Shown: positions 15,078-24,250, counted from the stretch's first letter. The stretch is DNA of 25,791 nucleotides from Bacteroidaceae bacterium (GCA_900769765.1 CAAGHW010000095.1:1-25791); one strand, 5' to 3'. Translations and numbers: made by a program. Notes: a model not told the origin generated them from the sequence alone.

Positions 15078-15966
15078 TAATATATTTCAGAAATTCAAGT
15101 TGCAGAATATTGTCGGCAAGTTCATATACGCAAATGTTGCAGTGTATATAATTGTCGTTTTAATCGGTGTTTTTTCGGTATTGTTCAATGTGGGTGACGG
15201 CAATGCCGTAATAAAATACGTTGAGTTGCCGTCGTCGTTGCCTTTGCTTCTGCATCGCCCCTGGACTCTACTGACATATATGTTCCTGCACGAGCAGTTT
15301 ACGCATATTCTCTGGAATATGATTGCGCTCTATGTCTTTGGCAGGATATTCATAGACTTCTATTCATTACGTCATTTTGTCGGCACTTATATCATGGGTG
15401 GTCTTTTTGGCGGTATTGCATTTGTGCTTTCATATAACCTGTTCCCATATTTTGCACCTTATGTTGGAAGCTCATATCTGATAGGTGCTTCTGCGTCTGT
15501 CCTTGCAATAGTTGTTGCTTCTGCCGTGCGTAATCCTGACTACAGGATAAATCTGTTGCTTATCGGGAGCGTCAAGCTCTCGACCTTCGCTATAATAACT
15601 GTAGCCATATCTGTACTCATGCTTTCAGGGAATAATGCGGGCGGAAATTTTGCGCATCTGGGCGGTGCTCTTGCCGGATGGCTGGTAGCCTATATGCTGA
15701 ATAAGGGAGTCGATATCACTTCGGTTGTGAATAAACCTATCGATTGGATTGCGACACTCTTCAAAAAAGAGACTTACCGCAGAAAACCCAAACCCAAGTT
15801 CAAATATTCAGCAGGCGGTAGCCGTAATGCCGATTATGAATATAATGCACGCAAGAAAGCTTCTGAAGCTGAAGTCGACAGAATACTTGAGAAAATAAAG
15901 AAAGGCGGATATGCATCGCTCACCGATGATGAGAAAAAACGTCTTTTTGACGCCTCTTCAAAATAA
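15070..15966 (+). CDS. Rhomboid family intramembrane serine protease (second of two)
   Basis: 298 residues. Conserved elements: HEQFTHILWNM (H74, H79, N83), nucleophile motif GASAS with Ser141, and base His196 in NFAHLGG, so the dyad is intact. After the six-helix core (to about 210) comes a cytoplasmic tail of about 85 residues: a basic stretch YRRKPKPKFKYSAGGS, then an acidic/basic helix ending with DRILEKIKKGGYASLTDDEK. I recall such tails on Bacteroidota rhomboids (DUF6576-like), but that label is from memory. ATG 15070 is used; GTG 15061, six bases after AAAGGTG, would add three residues. It differs from the first copy enough to suggest separate substrates. A strong terminator follows. 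Confidence 0.91.
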   Translation: MFDNIFQKFKLQNIVGKFIYANVAVYIIVVLIGVFSVLFNVGDGNAVIKYVELPSSLPLLLHRPWTLLTYMFLHEQFTHILWNMIALYVFGRIFIDFYSLRHFVGTYIMGGLFGGIAFVLSYNLFPYFAPYVGSSYLIGASASVLAIVVASAVRNPDYRINLLLIGSVKLSTFAIITVAISVLMLSGNNAGGNFAHLGGALAGWLVAYMLNKGVDITSVVNKPIDWIATLFKKETYRRKPKPKFKYSAGGSRNADYEYNARKKASEAEVDRILEKIKKGGYASLTDDEKKRLFDASSK

Positions 15967-15986
15967 ATTGTACATCAAAGAGATAG

Positions 15987-16016
15987 GCAGCCTGTACCAT
16001 GCAGGCTGCTTTTTTT
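15987..16016 (+). terminator. Terminator of the rhomboid operon
   Basis: GCAGCCTG (15987-15994) pairs with CAGGCTGC (16002-16009), loop TACCATG, followed by seven T. A classical intrinsic terminator 20 bases after the stop. Confidence 0.9.
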
Positions 16017-16101
16017 GACGATATTCCTTATTTATCCTTTATTTTATTAATGTGTGTAAAGAAAAACCTTATAAATAGGCTATACTTTTAGAAAAAAACA
16101 C

Positions 16102-16109
16102 TATATTTG
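16102..16109 (+). promoter_or_regulatory. -7 box of the secDF promoter
   Basis: TATATTTG matches TAnnTTTG, 50 bases before the secDF ATG and downstream of the preceding terminator. No good -33 TTTG is visible at standard spacing. Confidence 0.6.
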
Positions 16110-16159
16110 CGCGATTTTGATAAAATGGATAAAATAAATCATAATAAAATTTAATAAAA

Positions 16160-18967
16160 ATGCAGAACAAAGGATTTGTAAAAGTATTTGCAGCACTGCT
16201 TACACTTGTATGTTTGTTCTATCTTTCATTCTCGGTTGTTACCGGCTACCATGCAGGTAAGGCAGAGGAGAGCGGAGACAGCAAACACTACATGGATTCA
16301 ATGCAGAACAAGAATGTTTGGCTTGGTATCTACTCTTTGAAAGAGTGCCGCGAATTGGAGATTGGTCTTGGTTTGGACCTTAAAGGTGGTATGTATGTCA
16401 TCATGGAAGTCTCAGTTCCTGATATCGTAAAGGCTTTGTCAGGTAACAAGCAGGATGAGAACTTCAAGATTGCATTGGAAAATGCACGTCAGGCTACAGT
16501 CAACGGCGGTGACTATATCACAGCTTTTATTAACGAGTATCATAAAGTTGCTCCGGGTAGCAGCCTTGCATCACTCTTTGCAACATTTGACTTGAAGGAC
16601 AGAATTTCTCAGAATTCTTCAGACAAGGATGTTGAGGCAGTTTTGCGTGATGAGGTTAAGGCAGCAGTTGACAACTCATACAACGTGTTGCGTTCACGTA
16701 TCGACCGTTTCGGTGTTGTTCAGCCTAACATTCAGGCTATCGAAGGCGGTATGGGTCGTATCATGATTGAGCTTCCCGGTGTCAAGGAACCTGAGCGTGT
16801 ACGTAAACTGTTGCAGGGCTCGGCAAATCTCGAGTTCTGGGAGACATACAGCCTCGATGAGATTTCAAAGGTAGTTTATCCAGCATTGCAGGATCTTGAC
16901 AAGAAATTCGAGGGTAATGCTTTGATGTCTAAGCTTCAGCCTGCAAACACCTCTTACTGTACAGTAGGTCTTGCTCACTACAGCGATACAGCCGCAATCA
17001 ATGCGATGGTTGCAAGTGAAGAAGCCAAGTTGCTCCTTCCAAGAGATCTACGTCTGATGTGGAGCGTTGCTGCTTTCGAGGGCGATTCTACAAGTACAAT
17101 CTTTGAACTTAACGCAATCAAGGTTACAGAGCGTAGCGGCAGAGCTCCTGTTGAAGGTGAGGTAATCTCTGATGCAAAGGCAGGTTTTGACAACAATGGC
17201 GCTCCTTGTGTTGATATGCAGATGAATGTCGATGGTTCAAGAAAATGGGCTGCATTGACAAAGAAGAACTTGCATCGTGCTATCGCTATTGTTCTCGATG
17301 GTTATGTATATAGCGCACCTATGGTACAGTCTGAAATCACAGGCGGACGTTCACAGATTACAGGTAACTTCACAATCGAGGCTACTCAGGACTTGGCTAA
17401 CGTGCTCCGTTCAGGTAAGATGGCAGCTCCTGTGCGCATCATCCAGGAAGAGGTTGTAGGTCCTTCACTTGGTCAAAAATCAATTGAGCAGGGTATCGTA
17501 TCATTCATCGTTGCGTTTGTTCTTCTTATGATTTACATGTGCGCGATATATGGCGTAATCCCTGGTTCTGTTGCAAACCTTGCGTTGTTGCTCAACCTGT
17601 TCTTTACAATGGGTGTGCTCGCTTCGTTCCAGGCTGCGTTGACAATGTCGGGTATTGCCGGTATCGTGTTGACTCTCGGTATGGCTGTCGATGCCAACGT
17701 GCTTATCTATGAGCGTGCAAAAGAGGAGCTTCGTGCTGGTAAGAATGTACGTGTTGCCCTTTCTGACGGTTACAAGAACGCATTCTCAGCAATTCTTGAC
17801 TCAAACATCACATCAATCATAACAGGTATCATCTTGTTCAACTTCGGTACAGGTCCTATCAAGGGCTTTGCTACAACACTTATCATCGGTCTGTTGTGCT
17901 CATTCTTTACAGCTGTGTTTGTGACACGTGTCATCTATGAGCACTTCATGAATAAAGGCAAGTGGTTGAATCTTACATTTACAACCAAGCTCTCAAGAAA
18001 CCTTATGAGAGAGCCTAAGTTCAACTTTATCGGTGCTTCAAAGAAGGCTGCTATTGTCTTTGGTATTGCTGTTGTTGCAATGGTTGTTTCGTTCGTATTC
18101 CGTGGTTTGAGCCAGAGCATCGACTTTACCGGTGGACGTAACTTCATAGTACAGTTCGAGAAAGAGGTTGAGCCTGAGACAGTACGTGCGTTGTTGAAGG
18201 AGAAGATTACCGAGGATAACGTCCAGGCTATTGCTTTGGGTACAGACGGTAAGACTATCCGTGTTACAACAAACTACATGATTAACGATACAGCAAAGGT
18301 TGCTGATGAAAGAATCACTGAGTTCCTCTATGATTCATTCATGGAAGGTAAACTTTTGAGCGAGGACTTGACAATCGAAACATTCCGTGACTATGACAAC
18401 CACGAAGGCGGTTCAATCATCAGCTCACAGAAGGTTGGTCCAAGTATGGCCGAAGATATCCGCAACGGTGCTATCGTATCAGTGATACTTGCGCTCATCG
18501 CAATCTTCATCTACATCCTCGTGCGTTTCCGCAATGTAGCATACAGTATCGGTTCAATCTTTGCACTCGGTATCGACGTGCTTATGATTATGGGTTGCTA
18601 CTCATTGTTCTACGGTATATTGCCAATGTCACTTGAGATTGACCAGACATTCATCGGTGCTATCCTTACAGCTATCGGTTACTCAATCAATGACAAGGTG
18701 GTTATCTTTGACCGTGTACGTGAGTTCGCTCATCTGTATCCTAAACGTAATAAGTTTGACTTGTTCAATACATCATTGAATACCACATTGGCACGTACAA
18801 TCAATACTTCTGTCAGCACATTGATAGTATTGCTTTGTATCTTTGTCCTTGGTGGTGACAGCATCCGTAGCTTCTCATTCGCTATGATTCTTGGTGTTGT
18901 ATTCGGAACATTGTCATCACTCTTCATCGCAGCTCCTGTAGCTTACAGCTTCTTGCGTAAGAAATGA
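16160..18967 (+). CDS. secDF: Protein translocase subunit SecDF (fused)
   Basis: Uses the proton gradient to help SecYEG pull proteins across the inner membrane. A single 935-residue chain joins SecD and SecF, as is usual in Bacteroidota. After the first membrane helix (about 8-27) comes the SecD signature GLDLKGGMYV (71-80) and a large periplasmic region to about residue 440. Five hydrophobic helices follow, including the proton-relay motif VDANVLIYER with D511. The SecF half starts near residue 625, has SIDFTGGRNFIVQF at about 653 and the matching motif NDKVVIFDRVRE with D845. Both halves appear intact. ATG 16160 fits the -7 box at 16102-16109. It is monocistronic, ending at a bidirectional terminator shared with the convergent DUF2851 gene. 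Confidence 0.97.
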   Translation: MQNKGFVKVFAALLTLVCLFYLSFSVVTGYHAGKAEESGDSKHYMDSMQNKNVWLGIYSLKECRELEIGLGLDLKGGMYVIMEVSVPDIVKALSGNKQDENFKIALENARQATVNGGDYITAFINEYHKVAPGSSLASLFATFDLKDRISQNSSDKDVEAVLRDEVKAAVDNSYNVLRSRIDRFGVVQPNIQAIEGGMGRIMIELPGVKEPERVRKLLQGSANLEFWETYSLDEISKVVYPALQDLDKKFEGNALMSKLQPANTSYCTVGLAHYSDTAAINAMVASEEAKLLLPRDLRLMWSVAAFEGDSTSTIFELNAIKVTERSGRAPVEGEVISDAKAGFDNNGAPCVDMQMNVDGSRKWAALTKKNLHRAIAIVLDGYVYSAPMVQSEITGGRSQITGNFTIEATQDLANVLRSGKMAAPVRIIQEEVVGPSLGQKSIEQGIVSFIVAFVLLMIYMCAIYGVIPGSVANLALLLNLFFTMGVLASFQAALTMSGIAGIVLTLGMAVDANVLIYERAKEELRAGKNVRVALSDGYKNAFSAILDSNITSIITGIILFNFGTGPIKGFATTLIIGLLCSFFTAVFVTRVIYEHFMNKGKWLNLTFTTKLSRNLMREPKFNFIGASKKAAIVFGIAVVAMVVSFVFRGLSQSIDFTGGRNFIVQFEKEVEPETVRALLKEKITEDNVQAIALGTDGKTIRVTTNYMINDTAKVADERITEFLYDSFMEGKLLSEDLTIETFRDYDNHEGGSIISSQKVGPSMAEDIRNGAIVSVILALIAIFIYILVRFRNVAYSIGSIFALGIDVLMIMGCYSLFYGILPMSLEIDQTFIGAILTAIGYSINDKVVIFDRVREFAHLYPKRNKFDLFNTSLNTTLARTINTSVSTLIVLLCIFVLGGDSIRSFSFAMILGVVFGTLSSLFIAAPVAYSFLRKK

Positions 18968-18981
18968 TAGAGTGACAGTTA

Positions 18982-19027
18982 AATAAAAAGACAGTGCCGG
19001 ACTGCAGTCCGGCACTGTCTTTTTATT
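18982..19027. terminator. Bidirectional terminator: perfect 46-base palindrome
   Basis: Self-complementary over all 46 bases, centred on TGCA at 19003-19006. The core is GACAGTGCCGGACTG and its complement, flanked by AAAAA on the left and TTTTT on the right, so each strand has a stem plus U-run. It starts 14 bases after the secDF stop and overlaps two bases of the stop codon of the convergent gene (19026-19028). Confidence 0.92.
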
Positions 19028-20324
19028 ATAGGCACTTCAACAGACTCTTTATATAGATATATGCAAATTGACATTCCCTGCATTTTTTGTTTGAACAATA
19101 TGATTTGTTCAAGTGCAGAAGGGCCTGTGAATCGGCCGCGCAATCGGCTTTTACACCTTGTTCCTGCCAACGTCTTACAATGCTGTTCTCTTCGCTCTTA
19201 AGTGTGTGCAGATACTCCTCGGCCTTGCCACAGAGTGCATAATCCTTCCTGTGCTTCCCATATACATAGAGCAACGGTGCTATGGTGTTTATTATTATCA
19301 CATCGGTTTGTCTGTCTTTCATTTTCCCGTTTCCGCAGGTCTCTGTTCCGCCGAAGCAGGTGTGGTTGTACCAATAGCCGTGCAATGGGGTGGAAATGAT
19401 CTCGCGTAACTCCTCTATGTTGTTGCAGTGGGCTATGTTCGACATGTTGAACTTATGGCTGTGGAAGATTGTCGCAAGTCTTGCTATTCTAAGATGAGGT
19501 AAAGAACTGCTGCTTTCCCAAGCCTTATGGTCCATGCTTTTCAGGTTGAACTTCTTCTCCAAAAAGAGGTATTCTCTTTTCAGTTCGTTGAAGTAGTTGC
19601 TTTTTACGGCAAACTCTCTGTAGAAGTAGGGAATGCTCTGCTCGTTCAGCAGGCCTGCCTGTCCAAAGAATATGGCTTCGACCTGCATGGCGTTGTCGTG
19701 ATGTTTTCCCAATGCCTGAAAGTTCAATGTGTCGGCCAGTTCTTCAAACAGTCGGGTGTGTATGCCAAAGCCAAAACTCTTGATAAGGGTCTTGAAAAGA
19801 GTCTCTTCCCATCTTTTATCACATTTCTCATATATGGCTTCAATGGTTTTGGCCTTCTCTTCAATGCGCTCCACAAGCAGTCTTGACAATATGCTGTGCA
19901 ACTTTACGACCTCTATCTGCGACACGGCGTTGGCGCATGGCAGATTGGCTTTTTGGTTATCCTTGAAGTTTGCTTTTAGCTCCTCTTTCAGGTTGTCGGG
20001 GTAGCCGATGCACAGTTGGTGTATCTCTTCACCGTGTCTGCGAAGTGTGGAACAATCGTTTTCCATTGTTACGTGCAATATGACATTCTCGGTGCACGAA
20101 CCGCTCTTGTGTATCTCATACTCCCAATCGCTGCTTTTGTCGTGCAGAACAACATTGCCTACCCAAATTCTCTCTCCAATCTTTATCTTTGCATTGTTGA
20201 AAACGTTTTCTTTTTCACCGCTCTTGCCATTGTCTATCACGCATATTATCTCTCCCGATGTGGTGCGCAGTCCTGTGTAAGGGAATAGCCTGTTTTTCCA
20301 GATGTAATAAATGATGTTCTCCAT
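19026..20324 (-). CDS. DUF2851 family protein
   Basis: A family known mainly from Bacteroidota; no established function. The 432-residue protein lacks a signal peptide and membrane segments. Family-like segments: MENIIYYIWKNRLFP at the start, AKIKIGERIWVGNV (45-58), NVILHV (80-85), QVEAIFFGQAGLL (214-226), LPHLRIARLA, a VIIINTIAPLLYVYG stretch, and a C-terminal cysteine cluster C410, C415, C418 (YCSNKKCREC) suggestive of metal binding. From memory, relatives have an NAGPDF segment before the AKIKI stretch and an HxHxxDxxY-like segment before NVILHV; here these read GEKENVFN and IHKSGSCTE, so this copy looks divergent. ATG 20324 is used rather than a TTG at 20348. It converges on secDF. Confidence 0.8.
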   Translation of the reverse strand: MENIIYYIWKNRLFPYTGLRTTSGEIICVIDNGKSGEKENVFNNAKIKIGERIWVGNVVLHDKSSDWEYEIHKSGSCTENVILHVTMENDCSTLRRHGEEIHQLCIGYPDNLKEELKANFKDNQKANLPCANAVSQIEVVKLHSILSRLLVERIEEKAKTIEAIYEKCDKRWEETLFKTLIKSFGFGIHTRLFEELADTLNFQALGKHHDNAMQVEAIFFGQAGLLNEQSIPYFYREFAVKSNYFNELKREYLFLEKKFNLKSMDHKAWESSSSLPHLRIARLATIFHSHKFNMSNIAHCNNIEELREIISTPLHGYWYNHTCFGGTETCGNGKMKDRQTDVIIINTIAPLLYVYGKHRKDYALCGKAEEYLHTLKSEENSIVRRWQEQGVKADCAADSQALLHLNKSYCSNKKCRECQFAYIYIKSLLKCL

Positions 20325-20356
20325 ACTAAAGTGCTTTTGTTGCCACAAAGAAAATA

Positions 20357-20396
20357 GGTAAACCCGACGAAATCATAAGATTTTTTCGGGTTTACC
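20357..20396 (-). terminator. Terminator downstream of the 7TM-HD gene
   Basis: GGTAAACCCGA (20357-20367) pairs with TCGGGTTTACC (20386-20396), with further A/T pairing inside. On the minus strand it is followed by TATTTTCTTTG. It lies between the 7TM-HD stop (20438) and the DUF2851 start (20324). Confidence 0.7.
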
Positions 20397-20437
20397 ATTC
20401 TTTTTTAACAACTTTTTACATCCGTGTCAAGTTGAGG

Positions 20438-22474
20438 TCATTTCTTCTCTTTTTTCTCGCTCGGATAACTTACCCTTGTATGGTATATGGCTTTAAGCCT
20501 CTTTTTGAATATTCCTTTTATTGTGTCAATGTCCTTGAATGTCAGTGGCGCCTGGCTAAGTTCTCCGTCCTGCAATTTGCCTGACACAATCTTCTCGACA
20601 AGTTCTTCGATGTTCTCGTCGGTATACTCCTTTATGCTGTGTGATGCGGCTTCTACGCAGTCGGCCAGCATCAATATTGCCTGTTCCTTTGTCTGTGGCT
20701 TTGTGCCAGGATAGGTGAACGCGCTTTCGTCAATCTCCTCTTCGGGGTGGGCGTTCTTGTATGTGATGTAGAAATATCCTGCCTTTGAACATCCGTGATG
20801 TGTGGTGATGAACTCTTTTATCTTCTTGGGCAGATGCTCGTGTTCGGCGAGGCTTAATCCGTCGGTTACGTGCTTGATTATTATAGCTGCGCTCTCCTCG
20901 GGCTTCAGGGCATCATGCGGGTTTATTCCTCCACTCTGATTTTCGGTGAAATATATAGGATTGTTCATTTTACCTATATCGTGGTATAATGCTCCGGTAC
21001 GCACCTCCAGACTGTTCGCTCCTAATGCGCGTGCGGCTTCGGCAGCAAGATTTCCCACCTGCATCGAATGCTGGAATGTGCCCGGTGCCTCTTGTGACAT
21101 CTTCTGCAAGAGTTTGCTGTTGAGGTTTGAAAGTTCTATAAGTGTTACATTCGACACGAATCCAAAGACCTTCTCAATGATGAACATCATTGGGTATATG
21201 AATAGCATTAGCACAGCACTTACCGTAAAGTATATATACATGTTGTATTTCATCTTTGAGAAGTCCGATTCTATAATCAGCTCGTAGCACATATAGGCAA
21301 TGGCGTATGTGATGAAGGTGATGAATACGCAACGGAACATCTGTGAGCGCGATGACAGCTCCTTCAGGCTCAATATGGCGCTTATGCCGGCTACGGTCTG
21401 CAGCATTACGAATTCATATGGAGAACCGAGCATTATAGAACACATCATTATGGTTATGCAGTGCGCTATAAGTGCCGTGTTATGGTCTATGAAAAGGCAT
21501 AGCATCATAGGTACCATTGCGAACGGCAGTATGAATACGCTGATGCCGCCATGTCCAACGATGATACCTACAATTATGGGGAATATCGTTGCGGACAATG
21601 TGGTGAAGATGAACTTCTTGTTGCTGGTAGCAATGTCCGGACGATATATGTAAATGTATGCCACAAGTACAAGCATGCATATTATGATGAACAGAATCTG
21701 TCCAATGAAGATGTTCAGCTTGCTGCTGGTGCTTTTGGCTGCCTCAATCTCGTTGAGTATTGTGAAATATGTTTCCAGAGTCCTGTATGTGTTCTTGTCG
21801 ATGATGTCGCCTTTGTTTATTATTCGTTGTCCTTTTATGACTGTGCCGATGCGTGCCTCGACTTTCTTCAATTGCTTCTTCAACTCCTTTTCAGTGAGCA
21901 GGGTGTCGCAGGTGTAGTTGGGGATGATGAACCTTTCCGGCTCTATTGCGGCGAACATCTCGTTTGTGAGAGTGGTGTCTGCATTCAACAAGGTCTCGTA
22001 TGCTTCCGATATGCTGACAAAGCGGCCTGCGTCCTTTGTTATGGTATCTCCTTTGTATGTGAAGTTTATCTCGTCGTTGTTTCTGCTTCTTATTATGGTC
22101 GCATCCTCGTCCGATACTATACCGTCCTTGTACAGGGCATCAAGGCAGTTGGCATACTCCTGCATCTCTTCGGCAGGAAATTCTTTCCTGAACTCGTTCG
22201 CGTTCAGCTTGCCGTCGTACTTGAAATATGGTCTGAAGTTGCTCCTTATGCTGTCCTTTTCTTCGGTAACGGTCTTTACGCTCTTCTTCACCACAAAATC
22301 AAAATCGGCTATTATCTGCTCATAATTCCATGGCGTGTCTTGTTCAAAAGTGTAGCTGGTATATTTCTCTCGTGGCATGAAATAGATTATTGCACAGATG
22401 CAAATTACCACCAGGCTTATGTGCAGTACAATCTGTGTATGTCTGCCGAAATATTTCTCAAGTCTATTTTTCAT
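20438..22474 (-). CDS. 7TM-HD phosphohydrolase, PgpH-like (probable c-di-AMP phosphodiesterase)
   Basis: By homology to PgpH of Listeria, it probably hydrolyses c-di-AMP to pApA. Layout of 678 residues: an N-terminal helix (about 13-32), an extracytoplasmic domain (about 35-250), about seven helices (255-440), then a cytoplasmic HD domain. The metal ligands of the HD fold are visible: H469 (GTFQHSMQVGN), H498-D499 (GALYHDIGKM), H535 (IIIKHVTDG), H559/H560 (ITTHHG) and D605 (LADCVEAASH). The tail is basic. ATG 22474 is used; a TTG at 22501 overlaps the promoter -7 box, so the longer form cannot be made from that promoter. A terminator separates it from the DUF2851 gene. Confidence 0.9.
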   Translation of the reverse strand: MKNRLEKYFGRHTQIVLHISLVVICICAIIYFMPREKYTSYTFEQDTPWNYEQIIADFDFVVKKSVKTVTEEKDSIRSNFRPYFKYDGKLNANEFRKEFPAEEMQEYANCLDALYKDGIVSDEDATIIRSRNNDEINFTYKGDTITKDAGRFVSISEAYETLLNADTTLTNEMFAAIEPERFIIPNYTCDTLLTEKELKKQLKKVEARIGTVIKGQRIINKGDIIDKNTYRTLETYFTILNEIEAAKSTSSKLNIFIGQILFIIICMLVLVAYIYIYRPDIATSNKKFIFTTLSATIFPIIVGIIVGHGGISVFILPFAMVPMMLCLFIDHNTALIAHCITIMMCSIMLGSPYEFVMLQTVAGISAILSLKELSSRSQMFRCVFITFITYAIAYMCYELIIESDFSKMKYNMYIYFTVSAVLMLFIYPMMFIIEKVFGFVSNVTLIELSNLNSKLLQKMSQEAPGTFQHSMQVGNLAAEAARALGANSLEVRTGALYHDIGKMNNPIYFTENQSGGINPHDALKPEESAAIIIKHVTDGLSLAEHEHLPKKIKEFITTHHGCSKAGYFYITYKNAHPEEEIDESAFTYPGTKPQTKEQAILMLADCVEAASHSIKEYTDENIEELVEKIVSGKLQDGELSQAPLTFKDIDTIKGIFKKRLKAIYHTRVSYPSEKKEKK

Positions 22475-22498
22475 CTTGTTGAATCTTTGTTGTCGTTT

Positions 22499-22529
22499 CA
22501 AATGTACAAAAAAAAATGAAAGTAAGCAA
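22499..22529 (-). promoter_or_regulatory. Promoter of the 7TM-HD gene
   Basis: On the minus strand: TTG (22527-22529), a 20-base gap, then TACATTTG (22499-22506), matching the Bacteroidetes -33/-7 arrangement. It lies 24 bases before ATG 22474 and decides that start. Confidence 0.7.
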
Positions 22530-22601
22530 TGTAATAACTATTCTTGATGAAAAGCAGTTCGCGAAGTTCGTTTTTTGTGCTTTTAAAAATAATAAATTTA
22601 T

Positions 22602-22632
22602 TTTGTCAACATCTTTAGTTTTACTATTTTTG
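22602..22632 (+). promoter_or_regulatory. Promoter of gltX-waaA
   Basis: TTTG (22602-22605), a 19-base gap, then TATTTTTG (22625-22632). This is the best match in the window to the Bacteroidetes consensus. It predicts a leader of about 100 bases before gltX. Confidence 0.8.
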
Positions 22633-22686
22633 CGTAATGTTAAAAGCTATATTGCCCTTATTATGGTTTTATAGTCATAAATGTGT

Positions 22687-22709
22687 TGTGGCTACAATTT
22701 TCAGCCACA
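22687..22709 (+). promoter_or_regulatory. Hairpin in the gltX leader
   Basis: TGTGGCT (22687-22693) pairs with AGCCACA (22703-22709), 9-base loop ACAATTTTC, followed by TTGTTTG. It sits between the predicted transcription start and the gltX ATG. It may be an attenuator or simply a leader stem; the T-run is weak. Confidence 0.4.
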
Positions 22710-22735
22710 TTGTTTGAACTGAATTTGCTAAGTAT

Positions 22736-24250
22736 ATGGAAAGAAAAGTAAGAGTACGTTTTGCACCGAGTCCCACAGGACCTCTGCATATCGGTGGTGT
22801 AAGAACAGCATTATATAACTATCTGTTTGCCCGTCAGCATGGCGGTGATTTGGTTTTTCGTATAGAGGATACCGACTCAAACCGTTTTGTACCCGGTGCC
22901 GAGGAGTATATTCTTGAGTCGTTCCGTTGGCTCGGAATAAAGTTTGACGAAGGTGTCTCTTTTGGCGGAAACTACGGTCCCTACCGTCAGTCGGAGCGTC
23001 GCGACATCTACAAGAAATATGTAAAGGTGTTGCTTGACAGCGGTAAGGCCTATATGGCGTTTGATACTCCGGAGGAACTTGAAGCAAAGCGTGCCGAAAT
23101 CGAGAATTTCCAGTACGATGCATCGACACGCGGCTCGATGCGTAACTCGCTCTCTATGAGTGCCGACGAGGTGCAGGCGCTTCTTGATGCCGGACACCAA
23201 TATGTTGTACGTTTTAAGGTGGAGCCAGGTGAAAAGGTCGTTGTCGATGATATTATCCGTGGTCTTGTAACCATCGATTCGTCAATCCTTGACGACAAGG
23301 TGCTTTATAAGTCGGCCGACGAGCTGCCTACATATCATCTTGCGAACATTGTCGATGACCACCTGATGGAGATTTCGCATGTTATTCGTGGCGAAGAGTG
23401 GTTGCCTTCGGCTCCGCTCCATGTGTTGCTGTATCGTGCTTTCGGTTGGGAGGATACCATGCCACGATTTGCGCACTTGTCGCTTCTGCTTAAGCCCGAG
23501 GGTAATGGCAAGCTGAGCAAGCGCGATGGTGACCGTCTTGGTTTCCCCGTGTTCCCGCTTGAGTGGCACGACCCCAAGAGCGGTGCCGTTTCTTCCGGTT
23601 TCCGCGAAAGCGATTACTTGCCCGAGGCGGTGATAAACTTCCTCGCTCTTCTTGGATGGAATCCGGGTGATGACGTGGAAATGATGTCTATGGAGGACCT
23701 TATCGCAAAGTTCGACCTTACAAAATGCAGTAAGGCAGGTGCCCGTTTCGACTACAAGAAAATGGTATGGTTCAACCACGAATATATCCTCAAGAAATCG
23801 GACCGTGAGATAGCAGAAATCTTTATGCCTGTTGTTGAGGCACACGGTGTGGCTACCACAATAGAGCATCTTGAAAAGATTGTCTCTTTGATGAAAGGTC
23901 GCGTGAACTTTGTCCATGAATTGTGGGATGCATGCAGCTTCTACTTTGTAGCTCCCGTAGAATATGATGAGAAGACAGCGAAGAAACGCTGGAAAGAGGA
24001 TTCTGCAGCAAAAATGACAGAGCTCGCCGACCTGCTCGAATCACTTGACGATTTCTCGATAGAGAATCAGGATGCGAAGGTTCATGAGTGGATCGAGGCT
24101 AAGGGATATGGCATGGGCGAGATAATGAATGCTTTCCGTCTTGCACTTGTTGGCGAAGGCAAAGGTCCTCAGATGTTCGACATTTCAGGTCTTATAGGTA
24201 AGGAAGAGACATTGGCGCGTCTTCGTCGTGCGGTAACCGTTCTTGGATAA
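22736..24250 (+). CDS. gltX: Glutamate--tRNA ligase
   Basis: Charges tRNA-Glu; class I synthetase, 504 residues, normal length for Bacteroidota. The HIGH-type motif is at FAPSPTGPLHIGGVRTAL (9-26), FRIEDTDSNR at 41-50 and the KMSKS equivalent KLSKRDG at 259-265. The C-terminal anticodon-binding region follows. The order and spacing match discriminating GluRS more than GlnRS. ATG 22736 lies about 100 bases below a consensus promoter. The stop is two bases from the next start, so the WaaA-family gene is in the same transcript. Confidence 0.97.
   Translation: MERKVRVRFAPSPTGPLHIGGVRTALYNYLFARQHGGDLVFRIEDTDSNRFVPGAEEYILESFRWLGIKFDEGVSFGGNYGPYRQSERRDIYKKYVKVLLDSGKAYMAFDTPEELEAKRAEIENFQYDASTRGSMRNSLSMSADEVQALLDAGHQYVVRFKVEPGEKVVVDDIIRGLVTIDSSILDDKVLYKSADELPTYHLANIVDDHLMEISHVIRGEEWLPSAPLHVLLYRAFGWEDTMPRFAHLSLLLKPEGNGKLSKRDGDRLGFPVFPLEWHDPKSGAVSSGFRESDYLPEAVINFLALLGWNPGDDVEMMSMEDLIAKFDLTKCSKAGARFDYKKMVWFNHEYILKKSDREIAEIFMPVVEAHGVATTIEHLEKIVSLMKGRVNFVHELWDACSFYFVAPVEYDEKTAKKRWKEDSAAKMTELADLLESLDDFSIENQDAKVHEWIEAKGYGMGEIMNAFRLALVGEGKGPQMFDISGLIGKEETLARLRRAVTVLG

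Noticed and set aside
21551..22519. Long plus-strand open frame opposite the 7TM-HD gene
   Set aside because: The minus-strand protein has a complete HD metal site and a fitting promoter; the plus product is Cys/Tyr-rich noise.
22558..22577. TTCGCGAA palindrome followed by GTTCGTTTTTTG as a terminator
   Set aside because: The stem is an 8-base self-complement without a loop, and no plus-strand gene ends just upstream.
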